From NCBI RefSeq assembly GCF_001189235.2, contig NZ_LFIP02000002.1, positions 806,411 to 870,410 on the forward strand: a DNA stretch of 64,000 nt, written 5' to 3'. The stretch is from Bradyrhizobium embrapense (GTDB taxonomy: Bacteria; Pseudomonadota; Alphaproteobacteria; Rhizobiales; Xanthobacteraceae). The position numbers and the translations under genes are program-made. The notes beneath the pieces were generated by a model, which was given only the letters and a program-made list of their open reading frames with translations, was not told the DNA's origin and did not search any database. Positions 44,151-52,731 of this stretch are shown piece by piece. Numbering within the stretch: the stretch's first letter is position 1; every line of letters begins with the position of its first letter.

Positions 44151-44946
44151 TACGGACGACTGGACCAAGGCGCGCGATGCCGCCTTGCTGACCAAGACAG
44201 TGCAGGAGGCGGGCCGGCTCGGTCTGTCGATGTTCCGCACCGAATTGAAGAACTGGATCAAGGGCGCGTCCTCGCCGGTGTCGGAGGCCGATATCGCGGT
44301 CAACGACCTGCTGGAGCAGCAGCTTCGTTCGGCGACGCCGGGTTACGGCTGGTTGTCGGAGGAGAGTGCCGACAACGAGAGCCGTCTCGACAGGCGTTTC
44401 ACCTGGATCGTCGATCCGATCGATGGCACCCGTGCCTATCTCGCCGGCCGCGAAGACTGGTGCGTCAGTGTGGCGCTGGTTGAAAATGCATCGCCGGTGC
44501 TCGCGGCGGTGTATGCGCCGGTGACCGAGGAATTCTTCTTCGCCGCCCGCGGTCAGGGCGCCACCCTGAACGACAGCGGTGTGCACGCGACAACGGGCAC
44601 CGATTTCGATTTCCCGCGCATGGCCGGGCCGAAGCCGCTGGTGCAGCGGCTCAGCCCGACGTCGGACGAGATCACGCTGTTTCCGCGGATCGGATCGCTG
44701 GCCCTGCGGTTGTGCCGCGTAGCACAAGGTCGACTTGACGCCGCCTTTGCCGGCGGGCAAAGCCGCGACTGGGATCTTGCCGCCGCGAATTTGATCGTGC
44801 AGGAAGCGGGTGGTAAGATGACCGCGCTCTCGGGGGAAGCGATTGAGTACAATCGCCGGGAGGTGACGCATGGGGTGCTGGTGGCAGCAGGACGCGAACG
44901 TCATGCACGCATTGTCGAGCATTTTCGCAACCGTCCACTGCCGTGA
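44137..44946 (+). CDS. 3'(2'),5'-bisphosphate nucleotidase / inositol monophosphatase family protein (CysQ-like)
   Basis: 269 residues starting at TTG 44137 inside the end of pmbA. The lithium-sensitive phosphatase motifs are complete: WLSEES (the Glu pair), WIVDPIDGTRAYLAG (DPIDGT) and RDWDLAAANLIVQEAGG (WD near the end). CysQ removes 3'-phosphate from PAP made in sulfate assimilation; other members act on inositol phosphate. The sequence alone does not decide, though DGTRAYLAG and the context are nearer CysQ. No ribosome-binding site is obvious, so translation is probably coupled to pmbA. Confidence 0.85.
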   Translation: MADADTDDWTKARDAALLTKTVQEAGRLGLSMFRTELKNWIKGASSPVSEADIAVNDLLEQQLRSATPGYGWLSEESADNESRLDRRFTWIVDPIDGTRAYLAGREDWCVSVALVENASPVLAAVYAPVTEEFFFAARGQGATLNDSGVHATTGTDFDFPRMAGPKPLVQRLSPTSDEITLFPRIGSLALRLCRVAQGRLDAAFAGGQSRDWDLAAANLIVQEAGGKMTALSGEAIEYNRREVTHGVLVAAGRERHARIVEHFRNRPLP

Positions 44947-44978
44947 GGTCCCGCCAATCCGCGCCGCGCTTCCGATTG

Positions 44979-45084
44979 TGACGAGCAGACCTGTTACGAC
45001 AGGCTTGTGACGACCAGACTTGTAACGAGCCGACTTGATAACGACCAGCCTTGATAACGATCAGATCTGTGACGACCACGACTT
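44979..45084 (+). repeat. seven degenerate 13-16-bp tandem repeats
   Basis: Units start at 44979, 44995, 45008, 45023, 45039, 45055 and 45070. The consensus is T(A/G)ACGANCAGNCTTG(A); the unit TAACGACCAGCCTTGA at 45039 is typical. They fill the gap between the CysQ-like gene and DUF4170. Each contains in-frame stops, so they are not coding. Confidence 0.8.
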
Positions 45085-45120
45085 CATTTGCTTGCCGGGC
45101 ATCTCGTTAGGAAAACCATC

Positions 45121-45369
45121 ATGTCAGACAATGCCCAGCCACAGCTGCTTCACCTCGTGATCGGCGGCGAGTTGACCGATCTCGAGCACAACACCTTCAA
45201 GAATCTGGACGAAGTCGAGATCGTCGGCGTCTATCCGAACTATGCGACCGCCTATGCGGCCTGGAAGGCGAAGGCGCAAGCGACCGTGGACAACGCCCAG
45301 ATGCGCTATTTCGTCGTTCACCTCCACCGGTTGCTCGATCCCGAGCAGGACGCAAAGCACTCCCATTGA
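45121..45369 (+). CDS. DUF4170 domain protein
   Basis: 82 residues from MSDNAQPQLLHLVIGGELTDL at 45121, with TAGGA upstream. FKNLDEVEIVGVYPNYATAYAAWKAKAQATVDNAQMRYFVVHLHRLLDPEQ is the whole DUF4170 domain. It is widespread in alphaproteobacteria, next to lipid A genes, with no function I know. Its stop overlaps the TTG of the acyltransferase gene by 3 bp, so it opens the lipid A operon. Confidence 0.9.
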   Translation: MSDNAQPQLLHLVIGGELTDLEHNTFKNLDEVEIVGVYPNYATAYAAWKAKAQATVDNAQMRYFVVHLHRLLDPEQDAKHSH

Positions 45370-46079
45370 AACGACTATTTCGCGATCTGCTGCGCAGCGG
45401 CTTCGTGCAGCGCGCGCTGGGTGTGCTTGCGGCCGAGTATCTGCGGCTGGTGTGGTACACCAACCGCTTCATCTATCAGCCGCATGACGTATACGGGATC
45501 GTCGAGCCCTTGATGCCGGCGATCTTCGTGTTCTGGCACGGCCAGCACTTCATGACGCCGTTCATCAGGACCAAGGACAGCTACCGCGCCAAGGTCTTGA
45601 TCTCCCGCCACCGCGACGGCGAGTTCAATGCCCTGGCGGTCGAGCGGCTCGGCATCGGCACGATCAGGGGGTCCGGCGACCATTCCGGCGCGTTCCATCG
45701 CAAGGGCGGCGTCGGCGCCTTCCTGGAGATGGTGCGGACGCTGGAAGACGGCTGCAATATGGCGACCACCGCCGATGTGCCGAAGCGAGCGCGGGTGGCG
45801 GGCCTCGGGGCCATCATGCTGGCGCGGGAAACCGGCCGGCCGATCATCCCGTTTGCGATGGTCACCAGCCGCTTCATCCGGTTGAAAAACTGGGATTCCA
45901 CGACCATCAATTTGCCATTCGGGCGCGGCGCAGTGGTAGGTATTGAGCCGGTCTATGTGCCGCCCGATGCCGATGCCGCGACGATGGAGAAGCTTCGGCA
46001 GCACGTGGAGAATCTGCTCAACGAAGCGACCCGGCGCGCCTATGCAGCCGTCGGGCGGCCGGAGGCAACGCTTGGCTAG
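45366..46079 (+). CDS. lysophospholipid acyltransferase family protein (DUF374)
   Basis: 237 residues starting at TTG 45366, which overlaps the DUF4170 stop. IFVFWHGQHFMTPFIRTKDSYRAKVLISRHRDGEFNALAVERLGIGTIRGSG is the DUF374 acyltransferase block, with the FWH replacing the usual HxxxxD. TTADVPKRARVAGLGAIMLARETGRPIIPFAM follows. The family probably adds an acyl chain to a lipid A or phospholipid intermediate at the inner membrane. Its place directly before waaA and lpxK supports a lipid A role. The substrate is not proven. Confidence 0.87.
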   Translation: MKRLFRDLLRSGFVQRALGVLAAEYLRLVWYTNRFIYQPHDVYGIVEPLMPAIFVFWHGQHFMTPFIRTKDSYRAKVLISRHRDGEFNALAVERLGIGTIRGSGDHSGAFHRKGGVGAFLEMVRTLEDGCNMATTADVPKRARVAGLGAIMLARETGRPIIPFAMVTSRFIRLKNWDSTTINLPFGRGAVVGIEPVYVPPDADAATMEKLRQHVENLLNEATRRAYAAVGRPEATLG

Positions 46080-47376
46080 CTCGCTACCGATGACGTTGCG
46101 TGTCTATCGCAAGCTGTCGTCCGCGATGGTGCCGCTCGCGCCTGCGCTGATCAAGCGGCGGCTCAAGCTCGGCAAGGAAGACCCCGAACGTGTCGGCGAG
46201 CGGCGCGGCGTCAGCGCCGATACCAGGCCGCAGGGACCGCTGGTGTGGATTCACGGCGCGAGCGTCGGCGAGGTGCTGGCGGCGGTCGGGCTGATCGAGC
46301 GGTTGCGCGCGCTGAACCTGCGCATCCTGCTCACGTCAGGGACGGTGACGTCTGCCGCGATCGTCGCCAAGCGCTTTCCGCCCGACGTGATCCATCAATA
46401 CGTGCCGTACGACTCGCCGCGCTACGTCGCGCGCTTCCTCGATCACTGGCGTCCGTCGCTGGCGCTGTTCATCGAGTCCGATTTGTGGCCGAACCTGATC
46501 CTGTCGAGCGCCGCGCGGCGGCTGCCGATGGTCCTGATCAACGGGCGGATGTCGCAGCGCTCGTTCCCGCGCTGGCGCCGCCTCTCCAACACCATCGGGG
46601 CGCTGCTCGGACGGTTCGACATCTGCCTCGCGCAGTCGAAGACCGATGCCGAGCGCTTTGCCGCGCTCGGCAGCCAGAATGTCCTGGTCACCGGCAACCT
46701 CAAGCTCGACGTCGCGGCGCCGCCGGCCGATCCCGCCAAGCTGGAGCGGCTGATGTCGGTGACGCGCGGCCGTGCGATCGTGGTTGCCGCGTCGACCCAT
46801 CCCGGCGAGGAAGAGCTCCTGATCGAGGCGCACAAGTCGCTCGCCGGATACTTCCCCGGGCTGCTCACGGTGATCGTGCCGCGCCATGCCGCGCGCGGCG
46901 AGGCAGTGGCGCGGCTGGTGACGGAGCGGGGCCTGCGACCCGGCCTGCGCTCGCATGAGGACCTGCCGGTCGCAACCACGGATATCTACGTCGCCGACAC
47001 AATGGGCGAGCTCGGCCTGTTCTATCGCCTCGCGCCGATCGTGTTCATGGGCGGCTCGCTGGTCGCGCATGGCGGCCAGAACCCGATCGAGGCGATCAAG
47101 CTCGGCGCTGCGATCGTGCACGGCCCGCACGTCTTCAACTTCACCGAGGTCTATGAGGCACTCGATCGCGCCGGCGGCGCGCGCCGCGCCGACGATCTGG
47201 ACGCGCTGGTCAAGCAGCTCGGCCAGTTCCTCGCCGATCCCGCAGCGCGCGATACCTCGCTTGCGGCGTCCGAGCGCGTCGTCGAACAGCTCGGCGGCGC
47301 GCTGGAGCGTACGGTGACCGCTCTCGAGCCCTATCTGTTGCAGTTGCAGCTCGAGATGGGAGCCGCCAATGCGTGA
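46072..47376 (+). CDS. waaA: 3-deoxy-D-manno-octulosonic acid (Kdo) transferase WaaA
   Basis: 434 residues from TTG 46072, chosen over the ATG at 46090 because GGAGG sits 7 bases before it; it overlaps the previous stop. The N-terminal GT-B half has VWIHGASVGEVLAAVGLIERL with the catalytic Glu. The C-terminal half has VAASTHPGEEELLIEAH and FMGGSLVAHGGQNPIEAIKLG. WaaA transfers Kdo from CMP-Kdo to lipid IVA at the cytoplasmic face. The operon with lpxK is as in other proteobacteria. Confidence 0.95.
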   Translation: MASSLPMTLRVYRKLSSAMVPLAPALIKRRLKLGKEDPERVGERRGVSADTRPQGPLVWIHGASVGEVLAAVGLIERLRALNLRILLTSGTVTSAAIVAKRFPPDVIHQYVPYDSPRYVARFLDHWRPSLALFIESDLWPNLILSSAARRLPMVLINGRMSQRSFPRWRRLSNTIGALLGRFDICLAQSKTDAERFAALGSQNVLVTGNLKLDVAAPPADPAKLERLMSVTRGRAIVVAASTHPGEEELLIEAHKSLAGYFPGLLTVIVPRHAARGEAVARLVTERGLRPGLRSHEDLPVATTDIYVADTMGELGLFYRLAPIVFMGGSLVAHGGQNPIEAIKLGAAIVHGPHVFNFTEVYEALDRAGGARRADDLDALVKQLGQFLADPAARDTSLAASERVVEQLGGALERTVTALEPYLLQLQLEMGAANA

Positions 47377-48391
47377 GCCGGCCTTCTGGCACCGGCCATC
47401 GTCTTGGACATCGCAATTACTCCGACCGCTTGCCGCGCTGTACGGCGCGGTGGCTGCGCGGCGGATGCAGCGGGCCGGCATCGATGCCGGCATTCCCGTG
47501 ATCTGCGTCGGCAATTACCATGTCGGCGGTGCCGGCAAGACGCCGACCGTGCTGGCGCTGGCAAAACTGCTGCGCGAGCTCGACGAACGCCCGGTAGTGC
47601 TCAGCCGCGGCTATGGCGGCGCGCTTGACGGGCCGGTCAAGGTCGATCGCGACAGCCACACGGCGGCCGATGTCGGCGACGAGCCGCTGATGATGGCCGC
47701 GACGTTGCCGGTCGTGGTGTCGCGCGACCGCGCCGCTGGCCTGGCGCTGGCGCGCGCGCAGAATGCGAGCGTGATCCTGATGGATGACGGCTTCCAGAAT
47801 CCGAGCGTGCTCAAGGACACCTGCCTGATCGTGATCGACGGCACGCGCGGCATCGGCAATGGTCGCGTTATTCCGGCAGGACCGTTGCGTGCGCCGCTCT
47901 CGCCGCAGCTGGAGCGCACCGACGCGCTGATCGTGGTCGGCGAGGGGAGCGCGGCGCAGAAGATTGCGGCCGATCTCGCATCCCGTGGCAAGCCGATCTT
48001 GTCGGCGCATCTGAGGCCAGACGAGGCCTCATTGAATGCGTTGCGTGGTCAGCGCGTACTCGCTTTCGCCGGCATCGGCAATCCCACGCGCTTCTTCAAC
48101 TCGCTGCGCGCAAGCGGCATCGACGTCGTCCGCAACACGGCGTTCCCCGATCATCATGCCTTCACCAGGGATGAGATCGCGCAGCTCGTTGCCGATGCGA
48201 GAGGCGACGCCCTGACGCTGGTGACGACGGAAAAGGATCTGGCGCGGCTGCGTGGTCCGGCGGGGATGCCGGCCTGGGCACAGGCGATCGTGCCATTCGC
48301 GGTGACGCTGCAATTCGAGGAGGCCGGCGCGCTGCGGCGCCTGGTGACCGATCAGCTGTTCAAGGCGCGGAACAGGAGGCTGCAAACATGA
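47369..48391 (+). CDS. lpxK: tetraacyldisaccharide 4'-kinase LpxK
   Basis: 340 residues from the ATG at 47369, overlapping the waaA stop by 8 bp. The P-loop is GNYHVGGAGKTPTVLALAK (48-66). LSRGYGGAL, DVGDEPLMMA and MDDGFQNPSVLKD are the LpxK-specific blocks. It phosphorylates the 4' position of the lipid A disaccharide using ATP at the inner membrane. The end is close to the convergent DUF2093 gene (14 bp). Confidence 0.96.
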   Translation: MREPAFWHRPSSWTSQLLRPLAALYGAVAARRMQRAGIDAGIPVICVGNYHVGGAGKTPTVLALAKLLRELDERPVVLSRGYGGALDGPVKVDRDSHTAADVGDEPLMMAATLPVVVSRDRAAGLALARAQNASVILMDDGFQNPSVLKDTCLIVIDGTRGIGNGRVIPAGPLRAPLSPQLERTDALIVVGEGSAAQKIAADLASRGKPILSAHLRPDEASLNALRGQRVLAFAGIGNPTRFFNSLRASGIDVVRNTAFPDHHAFTRDEIAQLVADARGDALTLVTTEKDLARLRGPAGMPAWAQAIVPFAVTLQFEEAGALRRLVTDQLFKARNRRLQT

Positions 48392-48405
48392 AGCGGGCTT
48401 CGAGC

Positions 48406-48633
48406 TCAGGCCTGCGGCTTGAGCACGCCGGGATGATGCCGCTGCAGCACGGCGGTCGGGGTGGCGTAGGCCTCCTGCAGGTCGACGCTCCAGTACTTCA
48501 GCTCGTCGAGCGGGATCCGGACGTCGGTGATGGCACAACGCACGAAGGTGCCAGGCGAGATCACGCGAAAATCGCCGTCGAGATATTGCACCTGCGCTTC
48601 GCCATGGCCCGAGGGACCGAACTTGTTCAGCAC
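48406..48633 (-). CDS. DUF2093 domain protein
   Basis: 75 residues from a GTG at 48633, with GGAG about 8 bases upstream. GHGEAQVQYLDGDFRVISPGTFVRCAITDVRIPLDELKYWSVDLQEAYATP is the DUF2093 domain; it looks like a small beta barrel. The family is common near lpxK in alphaproteobacteria, without a known function. Here it is on the opposite strand, convergent with lpxK. Confidence 0.88.
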   Translation of the reverse strand: MLNKFGPSGHGEAQVQYLDGDFRVISPGTFVRCAITDVRIPLDELKYWSVDLQEAYATPTAVLQRHHPGVLKPQA

Positions 48634-48820
48634 GTTTGAGCTCTCCGCCTTGCCCCTGATGAGGCAGCCTTAAATGTTCATCAAGCCGTTTATCACAGAT
48701 AGGGGGGCATGTCCGCCCGTTAAACCACCGACTTGTGATGATTTGGCGGCAGATGCGCATGGTAGCGTTGCAGCCGTGGTCCGCTGTGTTTACAGCGCCA
48801 TAACGAGCCGGCCGGATCGG

Positions 48821-49651
48821 ATGCGCCTCAAGTCAGTTTTCACCTGCCTCGCCATGCTTGCCGTGCCGCCCGCGGCGGCGGCGCCGCTTCCCGCCCCGCA
48901 TCAGGTCGAAATTTCCGAAGGCAATGTCACGCTGCATGCGCAGCTCTACCGGCCCGATGGCGACGGGCCGTTCCCGACGGTCATCGCGCTGCATGGCTGC
49001 GGCGGTCTTGCCGGCCGTTCCGAGCAGGTCGCACCGCGCTATCGCGACTGGGCCGAGCAACTGCTCACGTCAGGCCATGCGGTGCTGCTGCCGGACAGCT
49101 ACGGCTCCCGCGAGCTCGGGCCGCAGTGCCGCATCAGGGAGCATCAGGTCCAGACCCGCCGGGCACGGGTTGCCGACATCAATGCCGCGCGACAATGGCT
49201 GGTGCAGCAGAAATGGGTGGCCAAGAGCCGCATCAGCCTGATCGGCTGGGGGAATGGCGCGGCCGCCTTGCTGTGGGCGGTGCGGCCGCAGATGTGGTCG
49301 CGCAGTGTCGAGCCGGACTTTCGCTCGGCGGTCGCGTTCTATCCGGATTGCCGCACCTCGTCCGGCCTCGGCTGGAGCGCGCGGGTGCCGACGCTGGTGC
49401 TGATCGGCGCGCGCGACGACGTGACCTCATCGTCGGCTTGCCACCAGATGGTCGACGGCGCACGCGGCCGCAGCGCGCTGGCGCGGATCGTGGTCTATCC
49501 CGAGGCCTATCATGATTTCGACCGGGCCAATCTGCCGCTGCATGCGGTCGCGGCTTCCGATGTCGATGTCGCCGAGCGCGGCCATATCGGCACCGATGCG
49601 GACGCGCGCAAGGACGCGCAGAAGCAGGTCGCGGAGTGGCTGGCGCGCTAG
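48821..49651 (+). CDS. secreted dienelactone-hydrolase-like protein lacking the nucleophile
   Basis: 276 residues from the ATG at 48821. A signal peptide ends near PPAAAAPLPAPH. The alpha/beta hydrolase scaffold is clear: FPTVIALHGCGGLAGRSEQ, PDSYGSRELGPQC, an acidic GARDD (199-200) and His231 in EAYHDF. The nucleophile elbow reads GWGNGA with Gly144 (codon GGG at 49250-49252) where Ser or Cys is needed; the paralogue at 994-1836 has GFSQGG. It is probably not a hydrolase, or uses another residue. Its stop abuts a palindromic element. Confidence 0.8.
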   Translation: MRLKSVFTCLAMLAVPPAAAAPLPAPHQVEISEGNVTLHAQLYRPDGDGPFPTVIALHGCGGLAGRSEQVAPRYRDWAEQLLTSGHAVLLPDSYGSRELGPQCRIREHQVQTRRARVADINAARQWLVQQKWVAKSRISLIGWGNGAAALLWAVRPQMWSRSVEPDFRSAVAFYPDCRTSSGLGWSARVPTLVLIGARDDVTSSSACHQMVDGARGRSALARIVVYPEAYHDFDRANLPLHAVAASDVDVAERGHIGTDADARKDAQKQVAEWLAR

Positions 49652-49869
49652 TCTAGAGCGCGATGAAGTTAGCTTGAATCGGTTTGGCCTCGGGTTCGGT
49701 TCACCTCTCCCCATTGGGGAGAGGTCGATTTGCGTAGCAAATCGGGTGAGGGGCCGCAGCTCCAACGAGGGACCGTAACCCCTCACCCGGCGCTGCGCGC
49801 CGACCTCTCCCAAGGGAGAGGTAAGGCCCCGATGCCGCACCAATTCAACCTAATCTCATCATGCTTTAG
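49652..49869. mobile_element. MITE-like element with terminal inverted repeats
   Basis: Left end TCTAGAGCGCGATGAAGTTA (49652-49671) and right end, read in reverse complement from 49869, TCTAAAGCATGATGAGATTA. The match goes on through TTGAAT(C/T)GGT for about 32 bp with scattered mismatches. The core (49702-49822) has CACCTCTCCCC and GGGAGAGGT hairpins. There is no transposase. The right end holds the xseA stop codon; the left end starts right after the stop of the DLH-like gene. Confidence 0.7.
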
Positions 49870-51488
49870 AACAGGCTACCTTGGTCCACCGGCTTGATGA
49901 CGCGTTTCGGCGCTGCCGGCTTCGCCTCGCGCTGAGGCTTCGGCGGGCTCTCGGGCGTCGCCGTCGCCGCGGGCTGATCGGAATTCGTGGTGGCGCCGAC
50001 GCGGCCGTCGGCGAACTCGATCGACAAATTGGCGTTCGGACCGACCGCTGCGGCTGAATGCAGTGCGTGTCCCTGCGCATCGCGCACCAGCGCAAAGCCG
50101 CGCGCCAGCACGCCGCGATAGGACAGCGCCGACAGCAGCTGGCTGCGATGGGCGACCCGCGCCTCGAGCCGTTGCAGCGTCGTGACCAGTGCGCGGCGGG
50201 CGCGCTCGGCGAGGCGGTGGGTGCGCTCGAGATCGCGCGCGATCGCGGTGCGCTGGGCCTTCGCATTGGCGAGTTTCGAGGCCTTGAGCCGGATCTCGAG
50301 CCCGCCAAAACGCTCGCGCCGCCGATGCAGCAGCGCGCGCGCCGACAGCGTGATGCGCTCGCCGGATGCGGTGAGCCGCTGCCGCGCATGCGCGACCTGG
50401 CCGCGCAGCACGCCGATGGTGAGGCGCGAGCTCGACGCGGCAAAACGGCGGAAATGCGCGTGCGTGTTGGCCTTCAGCCCGCGCGGCAGCCCGGCAGCGA
50501 GATGATCGAGCCGCTGCCGCGGGATCGCCAGCAGTTCGTTCGCCGCCGGCAGCGCGCGCGCCGCGGCGCGCAGCTCGGTGCGGCGCGCCTCCTGGGCACG
50601 CTGCCAGCACACCATGGTGCGGCGGGCGAGCGCGGTGACCTCGACGAACAGCTCGCTGCGCACCGGCACCGCCATCTCGGCGGCGGCGGTCGGGGTCGGC
50701 GCGCGCTTGTCGGCGACGAAGTCGATCAGCGTAATGTCGGTCTCGTGGCCGACCGCCGAGATCAGCGGGATGTGGCTCTCGGCCGCCGCACGGACCACGA
50801 TCTCCTCGTTGAACGACCACAAATCCTCCAGCGAGCCGCCGCCGCGCGCGACGATCAACAGATCGGGCCGCGGGATCCGGCCGCCCTCCGGCAGCGCATT
50901 GAAGCCGCGGATCGCGGCGGCGACCTGCTCGGCCGAGCCGTCGCCCTGCACCTTGACCGGCCATACCAGCACCCGGCGCGGGAAGCGGTCCTCGAGCCGA
51001 TGCAGGATGTCGCGGATCACCGCGCCGGTCGGCGAGGTGACGACGCCGATCACCTCGGGCAGCCAGGGCAACAGCTGCTTGCGGGCCTCGTCGAACAGGC
51101 CCTCGGCCGCCAGTTTCTTCTTGCGCTCCTCCATCAGCGCCATCAGCGCGCCGACGCCGGCCGGCTCCAGGGAGTCGATGACGATCTGGTACTTCGAGGA
51201 GTTCGGATAGGTGGTCAGCTTGCCGGTGGCGATGACCTCGAGCCCTTCCTGCGGCTTGAAGCGCATCCGGGCGTGGGCGAATTTCCAGATCACCGCTTCG
51301 ATCTTGGCGCTCTCGTCCTTGAGGGCGAAATAGCAGTGGCCGGACGAGTGCGGGCCGCGGAAGCCCGAAATCTCGCCGCGGACGCGGACATGGCCGAACC
51401 GGTCCTCCACCGTCCGCTTCAGGGCGGAGGAAAGTTCCGAGACGGTGAATTCGGGCGCGTTGACGAGATTCGGCGCGGCAGCGGTCAT
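49866..51488 (-). CDS. xseA: exodeoxyribonuclease VII large subunit XseA
   Basis: 540 residues. The N-terminal OB domain ([49 protein letters not shown]) is followed by the catalytic region with [43 protein letters not shown] and [29 protein letters not shown] coiled-coil and a Pro/Ala-rich tail end in QGSLF. It degrades single-stranded DNA together with XseB, which is not in the window. The last 4 bases lie within the right end of a palindromic element that forms the stop codon. Confidence 0.95.
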   Translation of the reverse strand: MTAAAPNLVNAPEFTVSELSSALKRTVEDRFGHVRVRGEISGFRGPHSSGHCYFALKDESAKIEAVIWKFAHARMRFKPQEGLEVIATGKLTTYPNSSKYQIVIDSLEPAGVGALMALMEERKKKLAAEGLFDEARKQLLPWLPEVIGVVTSPTGAVIRDILHRLEDRFPRRVLVWPVKVQGDGSAEQVAAAIRGFNALPEGGRIPRPDLLIVARGGGSLEDLWSFNEEIVVRAAAESHIPLISAVGHETDITLIDFVADKRAPTPTAAAEMAVPVRSELFVEVTALARRTMVCWQRAQEARRTELRAAARALPAANELLAIPRQRLDHLAAGLPRGLKANTHAHFRRFAASSSRLTIGVLRGQVAHARQRLTASGERITLSARALLHRRRERFGGLEIRLKASKLANAKAQRTAIARDLERTHRLAERARRALVTTLQRLEARVAHRSQLLSALSYRGVLARGFALVRDAQGHALHSAAAVGPNANLSIEFADGRVGATTNSDQPAATATPESPPKPQREAKPAAPKRVIKPVDQGSLF

Positions 51489-51575
51489 TTGCAGGTGATT
51501 CGGCTGTTTGTGAGCTTCAGAGCAAGGTAGGGACTTTTGCCCGTCATCGCCAATGCGCGGGCTTGCTTGCCCCTA

Positions 51576-51594
51576 AACTCTGTGATACAGAGTT
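51576..51594. promoter_or_regulatory. perfect inverted repeat before the DUF2306 operon, putative operator
   Basis: AACTCTGT (51576-51583), GAT, ACAGAGTT (51587-51594). A third partial copy, CTCTGTATTGAG, follows at 51595-51606. It lies 44 bp before the operon start and the operon encodes its own winged-helix protein, so self-regulation is likely. Confidence 0.6.
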
Positions 51595-51637
51595 CTCTGT
51601 ATTGAGGGTAATGGCGACCTTGCTGGAGCGCTGACCG

Positions 51638-52180
51638 ATGATCCCGCAGTTGACATCGGCGAGTTTCGTCCATTCCGCGGCGGGCGCGGTCCATGCCGTG
51701 GTGGCTGTGCTGTGCATCGGGGTCGGGCTGATCCAGTTCCTGCGGCCGAAGCGCGGCGCAGGCCACCGGGCGCGCGGCTATTTCTTCGTCTACGCCATGC
51801 TGGTCGCCGACGGGACCGCGATGCTGGTCTACCGGTTCACCGGCGCTCTCAACCTGTTCCATGTCGGTGCGATCGTGAACTTCGCCTGCATCATTGCGGC
51901 GATTGTTCCGCTGCTGCGCAGCCCTCGTCCGCCGAACTGGCGGCTGATCCACTACTACTTCATCTCCTGGTCCTACGTGTCGCTGATGTCGGCAGCGGCC
52001 ACGGAAATCATGGCGCGCGCGCTGCCGCTGACGACGCGCGGGCAGGTCGGGCTGCTGGCGCTGGTGCTGTCGATCATCACCATGACGATCGCCTATGTCC
52101 TGATCGGGAAATATCGCCCGCCGGCCGACGCCCCACCGGTTTCTTCCGGGCTCGCCGAGCAAAATGGAGTGACGTCATGA
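51638..52180 (+). CDS. DUF2306-type membrane protein
   Basis: 180 residues with four to five membrane helices (AAGAVHAVVAVLCIGVGLIQF; FVYAMLVADGTAMLVY; VGAIVNFACIIAAIVPLLR; HYYFISWSYVSLMSAAATEI; LALVLSIITMTIAYVLIG). KRGAGHRARGYFFVYAM and the conserved His/Tyr positions fit DUF2306, whose members may bind heme or quinone, though that is not shown. First of a three-gene operon with 4-bp and 3-bp spacings, behind an operator-like inverted repeat. Confidence 0.8.
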   Translation: MIPQLTSASFVHSAAGAVHAVVAVLCIGVGLIQFLRPKRGAGHRARGYFFVYAMLVADGTAMLVYRFTGALNLFHVGAIVNFACIIAAIVPLLRSPRPPNWRLIHYYFISWSYVSLMSAAATEIMARALPLTTRGQVGLLALVLSIITMTIAYVLIGKYRPPADAPPVSSGLAEQNGVTS

Positions 52181-52728
52181 TCGACAGCCAGCAGGCCAGC
52201 GCGGCGCTGAACGACATCAACGACGTCGTGCATCGCCTCCGCCAGTCGCAAATCTACCAGATCGCCAGTCTCATCATCGTCATGTGGGGCGCATTGGTGT
52301 TCGTAGGCTACCTCGCCAATTACACCTGGCCGCCGCAGGGCTATACGATCTGGGCCGTCGTCGATCTCATCGGAATCGCAGGCTCGATCGCAATTGCGGC
52401 GTTCAGCGGTGTCGGTCCGGGGGCGGGCGCCTACGCGCTGCGGCTGCTGGTGGCGTTCCTGCTGTTCATCGCATTCGGCATTTTCTGCTCCGTTGTGCTC
52501 GGCCATTTCAGGCCGCGCCAGATGCTGGTGTTCTGGCCGCTATTCACCATGCTATTCTATGCGCTCGCCGGCCTGTGGTTCGGCTACGCCTTCATCGTGA
52601 TCGGGCTCGGCAGCAGCGCCTTGATCGTGACCGCCTACTTCTACGCCGGTCCGGCGCTGCTGTTGTGGATGGCAGTGGTGCACGGTGGCGCACTCATCCT
52701 CGGCGGGCTCTGGATGCGCCGGATCTGA
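52177..52728 (+). CDS. multi-helix membrane protein of unknown function
   Basis: 183 residues; the ATG at 52177 overlaps the DUF2306 stop (ATGA). A 25-residue amphipathic start (ALNDINDVVHRLRQSQIYQI) leads to five or six hydrophobic helices: ASLIIVMWGALVFVGYL, GYTIWAVVDLIGIAGSIAI, LRLLVAFLLFIAFGIFCSVV, FWPLFTMLFYALAGLWF, SALIVTAYFYAG and a last one. I recognise no family. Its tight coupling to DUF2306 and the winged-helix gene suggests one membrane complex and its regulator. Confidence 0.72.
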   Translation: MIDSQQASAALNDINDVVHRLRQSQIYQIASLIIVMWGALVFVGYLANYTWPPQGYTIWAVVDLIGIAGSIAIAAFSGVGPGAGAYALRLLVAFLLFIAFGIFCSVVLGHFRPRQMLVFWPLFTMLFYALAGLWFGYAFIVIGLGSSALIVTAYFYAGPALLLWMAVVHGGALILGGLWMRRI

Positions 52729-52731
52729 TCG

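Noticed and set aside
44979..45084. CRISPR array
   Set aside because: Units are 13-16 bp, touch each other without unique spacers, and no cas gene is present.
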